NCBI GenBank assembly: GCA_019423005.1
Contig: JAHZCF010000041.1
Span: 1 to 11,251, forward strand
Length of the DNA: 11,251 bases
Direction: 5' to 3'
Source of the DNA: Haemophilus sp.
GTDB taxonomy: Bacteria > Pseudomonadota > Gammaproteobacteria > Enterobacterales > Pasteurellaceae
In this document: positions 6,234-11,251 of the stretch, piece by piece
How the letters are laid out: each line of letters opens with the position of its first letter
How positions within the stretch are numbered: position 1 is the stretch's first letter
Position numbers and translations under genes: made by a program
Notes under the pieces: generated by a model
Told to the model about the DNA's origin: nothing
The model's database searches: none
Seen by the model: the letters and a program-made list of their open reading frames with translations, nothing else

Positions 6234-8003
6234 TTACGCTTTACTGATTTTCTTAATCCATTGTAAAAACTCAACTGGCGGCATGAATCCGTTAACACGA
6301 CTCCCCTCTATTTCTTTTCCATCTGGGTTAAAGAATAAAATCGTCGGTAAACCTAGCACTTTATATTTTGTCATTAAAGCACGGTTTTCTTCGGAGTTTT
6401 TCGTCATATCCACTTGAAGAAGCAGCATGTCACCAAAGGCTTTTTGTACACTTGGATCACTAAATGTTTCTTTTTCAAACTCTTTACACGCCACACACCA
6501 ATCCGCATAAAGATCGAGCATCACAAGCGGTTTGTTATTTTCAGCAAGTGCTTGTTGCAATTCAGCTTCGCTTTTTACTTGTTTAAATTCAACATGAGAA
6601 ACCGCTTTATTTTCGACCGCACTTGGTGTTGAGGTTTCGCCCCAAACCCAAGTTTGAAGCGGTTTAACACTAATCATAGCCGCGACTAAAAAAAGAATTC
6701 GGAATACCCAACCTGTGCCATTTTTCGGCATTTGGAAAGCAAACCAAATGAAGAATGCGGTACCAAGCATCGCCCATAATCTTGATGTCCATTCATCAGG
6801 CAAAATACGAGAAATTAAGAATACCGGTAATGCGAGCATCACAAAGCCAAAGAGCTTTTTGACGGTTTCCATCCACATACCTGATTTAGGCAGGATTTTA
6901 TTCCCAAATAAAGTGATTAAAATCAGCGGTACGCCCATGCCCAACGCAAGCAAATAAAGCGTGATCGCGCCAGTGAATAAATCCCCACTCTGCGCCACGT
7001 AAAGCAATGCGCCAGAAAGCGGTGCTGATGTGCAAGGCGAAGCCACAAGCCCCGCAATCATGCCCATTAAGAACACGCCACCCAAAGCGCCGGCTTTTTG
7101 CTGTTGGCTAAGTAAAGAGAGTTTTGTTTGTAAGGAGCTTGGGAGCTGTAAGGTAAATACACCGAACATCGACAAGGCTAACAAGACAAAGATGATTGAT
7201 AAGCCAATCATCACATAAGGATGTTGTAAAGCCACTTGGAACGGTAAACCAATTGCGGCGACAATCAAGCCTAGCAAGGTATAAGTCAGCGCCATCCCCT
7301 GCACATACACAAAGCTTAATGCAAAAGCGCGCCACATATTAGGACGCTGATTTTGGCCAATCACTATCGCTGAAAGCAGTGGTAGCATTGGCAATACACA
7401 AGGGGTAAAGGCCAAACCTAATCCTAACAAGAAGAAACCAAATACAGCATATTTGCTGTTAAATAAACTTTCCGCTAAACGGTCTTGTTCTGCTTTAGGT
7501 TGTGCTGAAAGTGCGGTCGAGTTTTCCGATGTTTTTTCAGTATTAGCGACCTGTGCAATAGGCAAATCTGCCACTTTAATTTCTTTCACTTCAGGTGGAT
7601 AACAAAAGCCCTCAGTACAACCTTGGTAAGCAATCTCAACCATATCTTCTGCTTTTAATGGCGGCTGACTCGCTTTAAAAATAGCTTGCACGGGCTTTTT
7701 GAAAATCTTCATTAAGCCAAAATAAGGATCGTTATAATCTTCGGGTGAAAGAGAAAATGTAGCTACATCAAATGATGCATTTTCTTCTTGATTGAGCTTC
7801 ACGGAAATTTTCTCTTGATAGAGATAATACCCTTCTGCAATCGACCAATTGACGATCACATTTTCTTGATTCTCGCTTTTCGCAGCTGAAAATTGAAAAG
7901 CTTCATCCACAGGTAAGAAAGCCGGTTTCTTATCAAAAAGACCGGCTTGAGTGGAAAGTGCGGTAAAAATAAAAAATAAAAAAAGAAGAATTCGTTTCAT
8001 CAT
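6234..8003 (-). CDS. dsbD: Thiol:disulfide interchange protein DsbD
   Basis: DsbD carries electrons from cytoplasmic thioredoxin across the inner membrane to periplasmic acceptors such as DsbC/DsbG and cytochrome c maturation thioredoxins. The 589 residues show all three modules. A signal peptide (1-20) leads into an alpha domain (about 25-145) with Cys129 and Cys134 in QGCTEGFCYPPE. The membrane beta domain (about 185-450) has the buried pair Cys202 (FTPCVLPMLPLLS) and Cys324 (ASPCTSAPLSG). The thioredoxin-like gamma domain (about 470-589) has active site WCVACKEFE (Cys503, Cys506) and a cis-Pro loop GLPTILFF. All six redox cysteines are present. The alpha pair is CX4C, while E. coli has CX5C as I recall. 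The first ATG is chosen, with GGAA upstream; the next codon is also ATG. The gene is divergent from arcA. Confidence 0.97.
   Translation of the reverse strand: MMKRILLFLFFIFTALSTQAGLFDKKPAFLPVDEAFQFSAAKSENQENVIVNWSIAEGYYLYQEKISVKLNQEENASFDVATFSLSPEDYNDPYFGLMKIFKKPVQAIFKASQPPLKAEDMVEIAYQGCTEGFCYPPEVKEIKVADLPIAQVANTEKTSENSTALSAQPKAEQDRLAESLFNSKYAVFGFFLLGLGLAFTPCVLPMLPLLSAIVIGQNQRPNMWRAFALSFVYVQGMALTYTLLGLIVAAIGLPFQVALQHPYVMIGLSIIFVLLALSMFGVFTLQLPSSLQTKLSLLSQQQKAGALGGVFLMGMIAGLVASPCTSAPLSGALLYVAQSGDLFTGAITLYLLALGMGVPLILITLFGNKILPKSGMWMETVKKLFGFVMLALPVFLISRILPDEWTSRLWAMLGTAFFIWFAFQMPKNGTGWVFRILFLVAAMISVKPLQTWVWGETSTPSAVENKAVSHVEFKQVKSEAELQQALAENNKPLVMLDLYADWCVACKEFEKETFSDPSVQKAFGDMLLLQVDMTKNSEENRALMTKYKVLGLPTILFFNPDGKEIEGSRVNGFMPPVEFLQWIKKISKA
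6616..6624 (-). repeat. DNA uptake signal sequence (exact core)
   Basis: ACCGCACTT on the plus strand. It lies in the dsbD linker between the membrane domain and the thioredoxin domain (residues SAVEN, about 461-465). Confidence 0.9.
7509..7517 (+). repeat. DNA uptake signal sequence (exact core)
   Basis: AAGTGCGGT on the plus strand. It lies in the dsbD linker between the alpha domain and the membrane domain (residues STALS, 162-166). Confidence 0.9.
7956..7964 (+). repeat. DNA uptake signal sequence (exact core)
   Basis: AAGTGCGGT followed by AAAAAT on the plus strand. It lies in the dsbD signal peptide (residues TALS, 14-17). Confidence 0.9.
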
Positions 8004-8030
8004 AAAGTTCCATTTGTTGTTCCTGTTAAA

Positions 8031-8058
8031 ATTCTAGCATAGATGAACAGAATGTTAA
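8031..8058 (-). promoter_or_regulatory. Probable dsbD promoter
   Basis: On the minus strand TTAACA (8058-8053, 5 of 6), a 16-bp spacer, and TAGAAT (8036-8031, 5 of 6), about 30 bp upstream of the dsbD start. The CRP/FNR-like dyad centred near 8071.5 would sit about 47 bp upstream of the estimated transcription start. Confidence 0.65.
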
Positions 8059-8061
8059 GAA

Positions 8062-8081
8062 TTTATGACTTAGATCATAAA
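8062..8081. promoter_or_regulatory. CRP/FNR-like inverted repeat between dsbD and arcA
   Basis: TTTATGA, six bases CTTAGA, TCATAAA: perfect 7-bp arms. Against CRP (TGTGA-N6-TCACA) each half has one mismatch. Against FNR (TTGAT-N4-ATCAA) the core reads TGAC-TTAG-ATCA. Its centre is about 82 bp upstream of the estimated arcA start site, a spacing compatible with activation. Either factor could control arcA, dsbD or both; the sequence alone does not decide. Confidence 0.55.
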
Positions 8082-8118
8082 ATTAAATGTAATTTAAAAA
8101 AATGACCATACTTTTCTA

Positions 8119-8147
8119 TTGTTACAGCAATGTTACAATTATAGAAT
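8119..8147 (+). promoter_or_regulatory. Probable arcA promoter
   Basis: TTGTTA (8119-8124, 4 of 6), a 17-bp spacer, TAGAAT (8142-8147, 5 of 6), giving a leader of about 27 bases before the arcA ATG. The -35 lies within the direct repeat annotated at 8120-8137. Confidence 0.7.
8120..8137. promoter_or_regulatory. Candidate ArcA-binding direct repeat (autoregulation)
   Basis: TGTTACA-GCAA-TGTTACA is an exact 7-base direct repeat with an 11-bp period. ArcA-P binds direct repeats of the GTTA type at that period; against the 15-mer GTTAATTAAATGTTA this site matches 11 of 15. It overlaps the arcA -35 box, so repression of arcA by its own product is a natural reading. Inference only. Confidence 0.5.
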
Positions 8148-8180
8148 ATGCCCATAACGAAGTATAACAAGGAGCAATGA

Positions 8181-8894
8181 ATGGCTACCCCAAAAATTCT
8201 CATCGTGGAAGATGAAGCGGTAACCCGTAATACGTTAAGAGGAATTTTTGAAGCTGAGGGCTATGAGGTATTACAAGCACAAGATGGTGCGGAAATGTAT
8301 CGTCAGTTAAACTCAGAAACGGTCAATCTCATCGTATTAGATATCAACTTACCTGGTAAAAATGGTTTATTACTGGGGCGTGAATTACGTGAGAAAGCTG
8401 CAATTCCATTAATCTTCCTCACGGGGCGAGATAACGAGGTCGATAAAATTTTAGGCTTGGAAATTGGGGCAGATGATTATCTCACTAAACCATTTAACCC
8501 AAGAGAACTCACCATTCGTGCACGAAATTTATTGCATCGCACCATGACACTAAATGGCAAAGAAACCCATTTACAACGTGAGAACTATCGTTTTAATGGG
8601 TGGACACTGGATTTAAATAGCCACAATTTAATCACACCTGAAGGCGTTGAATTTAAACTGCCTCGTAGTGAATTCCGTGCCATGTTGCATTTCTGCGAAA
8701 ACCCTGGCAAATTACAAACTCGTGAAGAATTATTGCTAAAAATGACAGGACGTGAATTAAAACCACAAGATCGTACTGTGGATGTAACAATTCGTCGTAT
8801 TCGAAAACATTTTGAAGATCATCCTAATACCCCAGAAATCATTGCGACCGTGCATGGTGAAGGCTATCGTTTCTGTGGTGAATTAGAAGAATAA
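8181..8894 (+). CDS. arcA: Aerobic respiration control response regulator ArcA
   Basis: ArcA is the DNA-binding partner of the sensor kinase ArcB. Under low oxygen it represses aerobic respiratory genes and adjusts central metabolism. The 237 residues match the family. The receiver domain (1-120) has Glu10/Asp11, phospho-acceptor Asp54 in VLDINLPGKNG, Thr81 in FLTGRD, and Lys103 in LTKPFNPREL. The OmpR-type winged helix follows, with LPRSEFRAMLHFCENPGKLQTREELL and RTVDVTIRRIRKHFE ending in VHGEGYRF. The start has AAGGAG 6 bases upstream; an ATG at 8177 is out of frame and too close to it. No arcB is in the window, as is usual. It is transcribed alone, between a divergent dsbD and its own terminator. 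Confidence 0.97.
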   Translation: MATPKILIVEDEAVTRNTLRGIFEAEGYEVLQAQDGAEMYRQLNSETVNLIVLDINLPGKNGLLLGRELREKAAIPLIFLTGRDNEVDKILGLEIGADDYLTKPFNPRELTIRARNLLHRTMTLNGKETHLQRENYRFNGWTLDLNSHNLITPEGVEFKLPRSEFRAMLHFCENPGKLQTREELLLKMTGRELKPQDRTVDVTIRRIRKHFEDHPNTPEIIATVHGEGYRFCGELEE

Positions 8895-8910
8895 TCTATC
8901 ATTTAGTAAT

Positions 8911-8943
8911 AAAAGGCTGAGTCAAATCAGCCTTTTGTTTTTT
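8911..8943 (+). terminator. Intrinsic terminator of arcA
   Basis: AAAAGGCTGA, loop GTCAAA, TCAGCCTTTT, then GTTTTTT. A 10-bp stem followed by a T run, 16 bases after the arcA stop. Confidence 0.93.
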
Positions 8944-8970
8944 GCTATCCACGGCGAGATTCGGTAAAAT
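8942..8970 (+). promoter_or_regulatory. Probable smpB promoter
   Basis: TTGCTA (8942-8947), 17-bp spacer, TAAAAT (8965-8970, 5 of 6), leaving a leader of about 30 bases. The -35 overlaps the tail of the arcA terminator. Confidence 0.65.
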
Positions 8971-9006
8971 CAACGCCAATTTACGATTAATGAATAACGG
9001 ATAACA

Positions 9007-9489
9007 ATGACCAAAAAGAAAGTCAAAGTTGGCTCTAACACCATTGCGCTAAATAAACGAGCTAGACATGAATATTTTATTGAAGATGAAATTGAAGCCG
9101 GCCTTGAATTACAAGGTTGGGAAGTAAAATCAATGCGCGCGGGTAAAGCCAATATCAGCGACAGCTATATCATTTTTAAAAACGGCGAAGCTTATTTATT
9201 TGGTGCGACTATTCAACCATTAAGCTTGGCCTCTACTCACGTGGTTTGCGATCCGACTCGCACACGTAAGCTTTTATTGAATAAACGTGAACTGGATAAT
9301 CTTTTCGGTAAATCAAGCCGTGATGGTTTTACCATTGTTGCCCTTTCTCTTTATTGGAAAGGTCCTTGGGCAAAGATCAAAATCGGTCTTGCGAAAGGTA
9401 AAAAACAACATGATAAACGTGATGATATTAAAGAGCGTGAATGGAAAGTAGCAAAAGAGCGTATTATGAAAAATGCGAATCGTGGATAA
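9007..9489 (+). CDS. smpB: SsrA-binding protein SmpB
   Basis: SmpB binds tmRNA and brings it to ribosomes stalled on broken messages, so that the nascent chain is tagged for destruction and the ribosome freed. The 160 residues are the usual size. Family blocks are present: IALNKRARHEYFIEDEIEAGLEL (13-35), GWEVKSMRAGKANISDSY (37-54), LLLNKREL (89-96), the KIKIGLAKGKK strand and loop, and the basic C-terminal tail KKQHDKRDDIKEREWKVAKERIM, which enters the decoding centre. The ribosome site before the ATG is weak (GGAT), as often seen for this gene. The tmRNA gene ssrA, frequently adjacent to smpB in other bacteria, is not in the window. Confidence 0.97.
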   Translation: MTKKKVKVGSNTIALNKRARHEYFIEDEIEAGLELQGWEVKSMRAGKANISDSYIIFKNGEAYLFGATIQPLSLASTHVVCDPTRTRKLLLNKRELDNLFGKSSRDGFTIVALSLYWKGPWAKIKIGLAKGKKQHDKRDDIKEREWKVAKERIMKNANRG

Positions 9490-9507
9490 CTCTCCCTCCA
9501 AGCAGAC

Positions 9508-9544
9508 AAAATGCCTTTCAACCGAAAGGCATTTTTCTTTTTTC
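9508..9544 (+). terminator. Intrinsic terminator of smpB
   Basis: AAAATGCCTTTC, loop AACC, GAAAGGCATTTTT, then CTTTTTTC. A long perfect stem with a T-rich tail, 18 bases beyond the smpB stop. Confidence 0.93.
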
Positions 9545-9579
9545 AATATGAAAAAAATTCTCATCGCTATGAATAAAAA

Positions 9580-9598
9580 TACATTGATAATCATTCTC
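9580..9598. promoter_or_regulatory. Fur-box-like operator upstream of L31B/L36B genes
   Basis: The 19 bases match the Fur consensus GATAATGATAATCATTATC at 15 positions, including an unbroken core of GATAATCATT. The core TGATAATCA is a perfect palindrome. It covers the -35 box, a repressing position. In many gammaproteobacteria the B-type L31/L36 genes answer to the related regulator Zur, but the Zur consensus I know (TGTTATA-type) is not seen here. Fur or a local variant of Zur remain alternatives. Confidence 0.6.
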
Positions 9599-9612
9599 TT
9601 TTAAATTAGTAT
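9584..9612 (+). promoter_or_regulatory. Probable rpmE2-rpmJ2 promoter
   Basis: TTGATA (9584-9589, 5 of 6), 17-bp spacer, TAGTAT (9607-9612, 4 of 6), about 37 bp before the ATG. The -35 is inside the Fur-box-like sequence. Confidence 0.7.
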
Positions 9613-9648
9613 CTTCGCCCAATTATTTCCGTCATATAAGGAGCTCTA

Positions 9649-9915
9649 ATGAAAAAAGGCATTCACCCTGAAAATTATCGTACCGTTTTATTTTATGATT
9701 CCAACGCGAAACAAGGCTTTCTGATCCGTTCTTGTGCTAAAACTAACAACACCATGAAATGGGAAGATGGTAATGAATACCCTGTATTTATGTGTGATAC
9801 TTCATCTGCTTCCCATCCGTTTTATACTGGTAAAACTCGTCAAATTGGTAACGAAGGTCGTGCAAGTGAATTTGCAAGCCGTTACGGTAAATTTGGCGCA
9901 TTTAAATCAAAATAG
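9649..9915 (+). CDS. rpmE2: Ribosomal protein L31 type B (zinc-free form)
   Basis: L31 bridges the large subunit to the small-subunit head. This 88-residue protein is the longer B type, with MKKGIHPENY at the start, VLFYDSNAKQGFLIRSC, DGNEYPVFMCDTSSASHPFYTGK (40-62) and a basic end. It lacks the CxxC zinc site of the A type: only isolated Cys29 and Cys49 occur. In family knowledge, such copies replace the zinc-bearing L31 when zinc is scarce and so release the metal. AAGGAG lies 5 bases before the ATG. It heads a two-gene operon with the L36B gene, 9 bp downstream. The main L31 gene is not in the window, so I cannot tell whether this copy is a spare or the only one. Confidence 0.95.
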   Translation: MKKGIHPENYRTVLFYDSNAKQGFLIRSCAKTNNTMKWEDGNEYPVFMCDTSSASHPFYTGKTRQIGNEGRASEFASRYGKFGAFKSK

Positions 9916-9924
9916 GAATATTCA

Positions 9925-10062
9925 ATGAAAGTATTATCTTCGCTAAAAAGTGCAAAAAATCGTCCTGGCTGCAAAATTGTTCGCCGCCACGGTGTTGTTT
10001 ATGTCATTTCGAAAACCAACCCTCGCTTTAAAGCGCGCCAAGGTGGGAAAAAGAAAGGTTAA
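9925..10062 (+). CDS. rpmJ2: Ribosomal protein L36 type B (zinc-free form)
   Basis: A 45-residue protein: MKVLSSLKSAKNRPGCKIVRRHG, VVYVISKTNPRFKARQG and a GKKKG tail. This is L36 of the B type, a small basic protein of the large subunit. The A type uses three cysteines and a histidine to hold zinc; here only Cys16 remains, the YVICK seen in the E. coli B form is YVISK, and the histidine is Asn/Arg (TNPRF). It starts 9 bases after the L31B stop, with AGGAA overlapping that stop, so translation is likely coupled. Pairing of L31B with L36B is common and supports a joint role in metal-limited ribosomes. It ends just before a bidirectional terminator. Confidence 0.95.
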   Translation: MKVLSSLKSAKNRPGCKIVRRHGVVYVISKTNPRFKARQGGKKKG

Positions 10063-10070
10063 CACCAATA

Positions 10071-10102
10071 AAAAAAGAGCGGTCAAATTTCCGCTCTTTT
10101 TT
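10071..10102. terminator. Bidirectional terminator between rpmJ2 and obgE
   Basis: AAAAAAGAGCGG, loop TCAAATTT, CCGCTCTTTTTT. A 12-bp perfect stem with T tracts on both strands, lying between convergent genes, so it can end both transcripts. The left arm and loop (AAGAGCGGTCAAATTT) are one base from an uptake signal sequence. Confidence 0.92.
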
Positions 10103-10112
10103 CATTTAGGCA

Positions 10113-11251
10113 TTAAGGTTTGTAAATAAACTCAACGCCTTCTTCATCTTCTTCGTCCCAATCATCCCAGTCGTCATCTTCATCATCAAATTGATGTTCA
10201 GCAAGCTGTTCTTGATGGTAGTCTTCCCATTTGAATTTCACTTCTTCTGGTTTATTTTCTTCCACTTCAGCATCACGCGGATTCGCTTCAATGAAATCCA
10301 TAATATCACGACAAAGTGGTGGCACATTTTTACCGGTTGCAGCAGAAATAAGGTGATAGCCTTCTTCCCAACCAAGGCGTTCAGTAATCTCTTGTGCTCG
10401 TTCATGCGCTTCTTCTTCAGTCATCGTGTCAATTTTGTTGAAGACTAACCAACGCGGCTTATCTGCCAATTTTTCGCTATATTGGAATAACTCTGACTCG
10501 ATGATCGCAATATTATCTGCAGGATCGGATTCATCAATTGGGTTAATATCTACTAAATGAATTAACACACGACAACGTTCTAAGTGTTTTAAGAAACGAA
10601 TCCCTAAACCAGCACCATCTGATGCGCCTTCAATCAATCCAGGAATATCTGCCACTACAAAGCTATGGCTCTCATCCACTTTCACTACGCCTAAACTTGG
10701 CACTAAAGTGGTAAATGGATAATCAGCGACTTTTGGTTTTGCAGCTGAAACGGCACGAATAAAGGTAGATTTACCCGCATTCGGTAAACCTAACATCCCG
10801 ACATCCGCAAGAAGCATTAATTCTAATAATAAATCGCGTTTTTCACCTGGTGTCCCCATGGTTTTTTGGCGAGGCGCACGGTTCACTGAAGATTTGAAAC
10901 GTGTATTACCTAAACCATGATAACCACCTTTCGCCACTAACATTTTGGCGCCATGCTTTGTTAAATCGCCAAGTACTTCTTTAGTGTCATTATCAATTGC
11001 ACGCGTTCCCACTGGCACACGTAACGTAATATCTTTACCGCGGCGACCAGTACAATCTGAACTATGACCATTCTCACCGCGTTCTGCGGCAAAACGTTTC
11101 GTAAAGCGATAATCGATCAAGGTATTTAAGTTTTCGTCTGCAACCAAATAAACATCACCGCCATCACCGCCATCACCGCCATCAGGACCACCTTTGGGGA
11201 TAAATTTTTCACGGCGGAAACTTACACAACCGTTTCCACCATCCCCTGCTT
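10113..11251 (-). CDS. obgE: GTPase ObgE/CgtA (5' end outside the window)
   Basis: An essential ribosome-associated GTPase acting in 50S assembly and stress control. The window holds 378 residues plus stop; only about 12 N-terminal residues are missing, by comparison with the 390-residue E. coli protein. In order: the glycine-rich Obg fold, entering at AGDGGNGCVSFRREKFIPKGG and GGDGGDGGD; GRRGKD, VPVGTR and GLGNTRFKSS; then the G domain with G1 GLPNAGKST, switch YPFTTLVPSLG, G3 DIPGL, G4 NKID and G5 SAA; then a very acidic tail ending GVEFIYKP. A TTG at 11147 could be taken for a start, but the frame stays open to the edge and codes for conserved residues. Upstream partners, often rplU-rpmA, would lie to the right of the window. 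Confidence 0.97.
   Translation of the reverse strand, partial: AGDGGNGCVSFRREKFIPKGGPDGGDGGDGGDVYLVADENLNTLIDYRFTKRFAAERGENGHSSDCTGRRGKDITLRVPVGTRAIDNDTKEVLGDLTKHGAKMLVAKGGYHGLGNTRFKSSVNRAPRQKTMGTPGEKRDLLLELMLLADVGMLGLPNAGKSTFIRAVSAAKPKVADYPFTTLVPSLGVVKVDESHSFVVADIPGLIEGASDGAGLGIRFLKHLERCRVLIHLVDINPIDESDPADNIAIIESELFQYSEKLADKPRWLVFNKIDTMTEEEAHERAQEITERLGWEEGYHLISAATGKNVPPLCRDIMDFIEANPRDAEVEENKPEEVKFKWEDYHQEQLAEHQFDDEDDDWDDWDEEDEEGVEFIYKP

Noticed and set aside
7108..7335. A 75-codon minus-strand frame inside dsbD
   Set aside because: It is in a shifted frame within the conserved membrane domain of dsbD and has no independent support.
8080..8095. AAATTA-AATG-TAATTT dyad upstream of arcA
   Set aside because: Six AT-only pairs in an AT-rich spacer are expected by chance; it may at most act as an AT-rich upstream element.
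9313..9594. A 93-codon frame antisense to smpB and its terminator
   Set aside because: It crosses the smpB terminator and has a composition typical of an antisense shadow.
11147..11149. TTG codon as a start for ObgE (344-residue version)
   Set aside because: The frame stays open to the right edge and the added residues (AGDGGNGCVSFRREK... GGDGGDGGD) are the conserved N-terminal Obg fold, so the true start lies outside the window.
11157..11185. Three tandem copies of ATCACCGCC as a simple repeat locus
   Set aside because: They encode the GGD-GGD-GGD loop found in ObgE proteins generally, so protein conservation explains the repeat.

Overview
The window looks like chromosomal DNA from a Pasteurellaceae bacterium of the Haemophilus group. 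Seven exact copies of the Haemophilus-type DNA uptake signal sequence (AAGTGCGGT or its complement) occur in 11.25 kb, the base composition is AT-rich, and every recognisable protein (PurH, PurD, DsbD, ArcA, SmpB, ObgE) has gammaproteobacterial features. From memory, H. influenzae also places arcA, dsbD, purH and purD close together, but it has glyA where this window has a DUF711 gene. A Haemophilus such as H. parainfluenzae, or a close relative, is likely; I cannot fix the species.

Left to right: two related small lipoprotein genes of unknown function (26-595 and 693-1238, minus strand); a probable purine operon purH-purD-DUF711 (5533 down to 1302, minus strand), with a perfect PurR operator inside the purH promoter; a small DoxX-family membrane protein with its own terminator (5718-6116, minus); and dsbD (6234-8003, minus), which supplies reducing power to the periplasm. 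A divergent regulatory region of 177 bp separates dsbD from arcA (8181-8894, plus). Then come smpB (9007-9489, plus), a two-gene operon for the cysteine-poor B-type ribosomal proteins L31 and L36 (9649-10062, plus), and convergently the 3' part of obgE (10113 to the right edge, minus), whose first codons lie outside the window.

Most of the window is conserved core-genome content, and I see no mobile element, phage, CRISPR array or obvious new system. The interest is mainly regulatory. A Fur-box-like sequence covers the -35 of the L31B/L36B operon. A GTTA-N7-GTTA direct repeat like an ArcA site sits on arcA's own -35. A CRP/FNR-like dyad lies between dsbD and arcA. Other points are the unexplained DUF711 gene at the end of a PurR-controlled operon, a lipoprotein gene pair whose leaders and signal peptides are far better conserved than their mature parts, and three uptake sequences in dsbD that fall exactly in its signal peptide and its two interdomain linkers.
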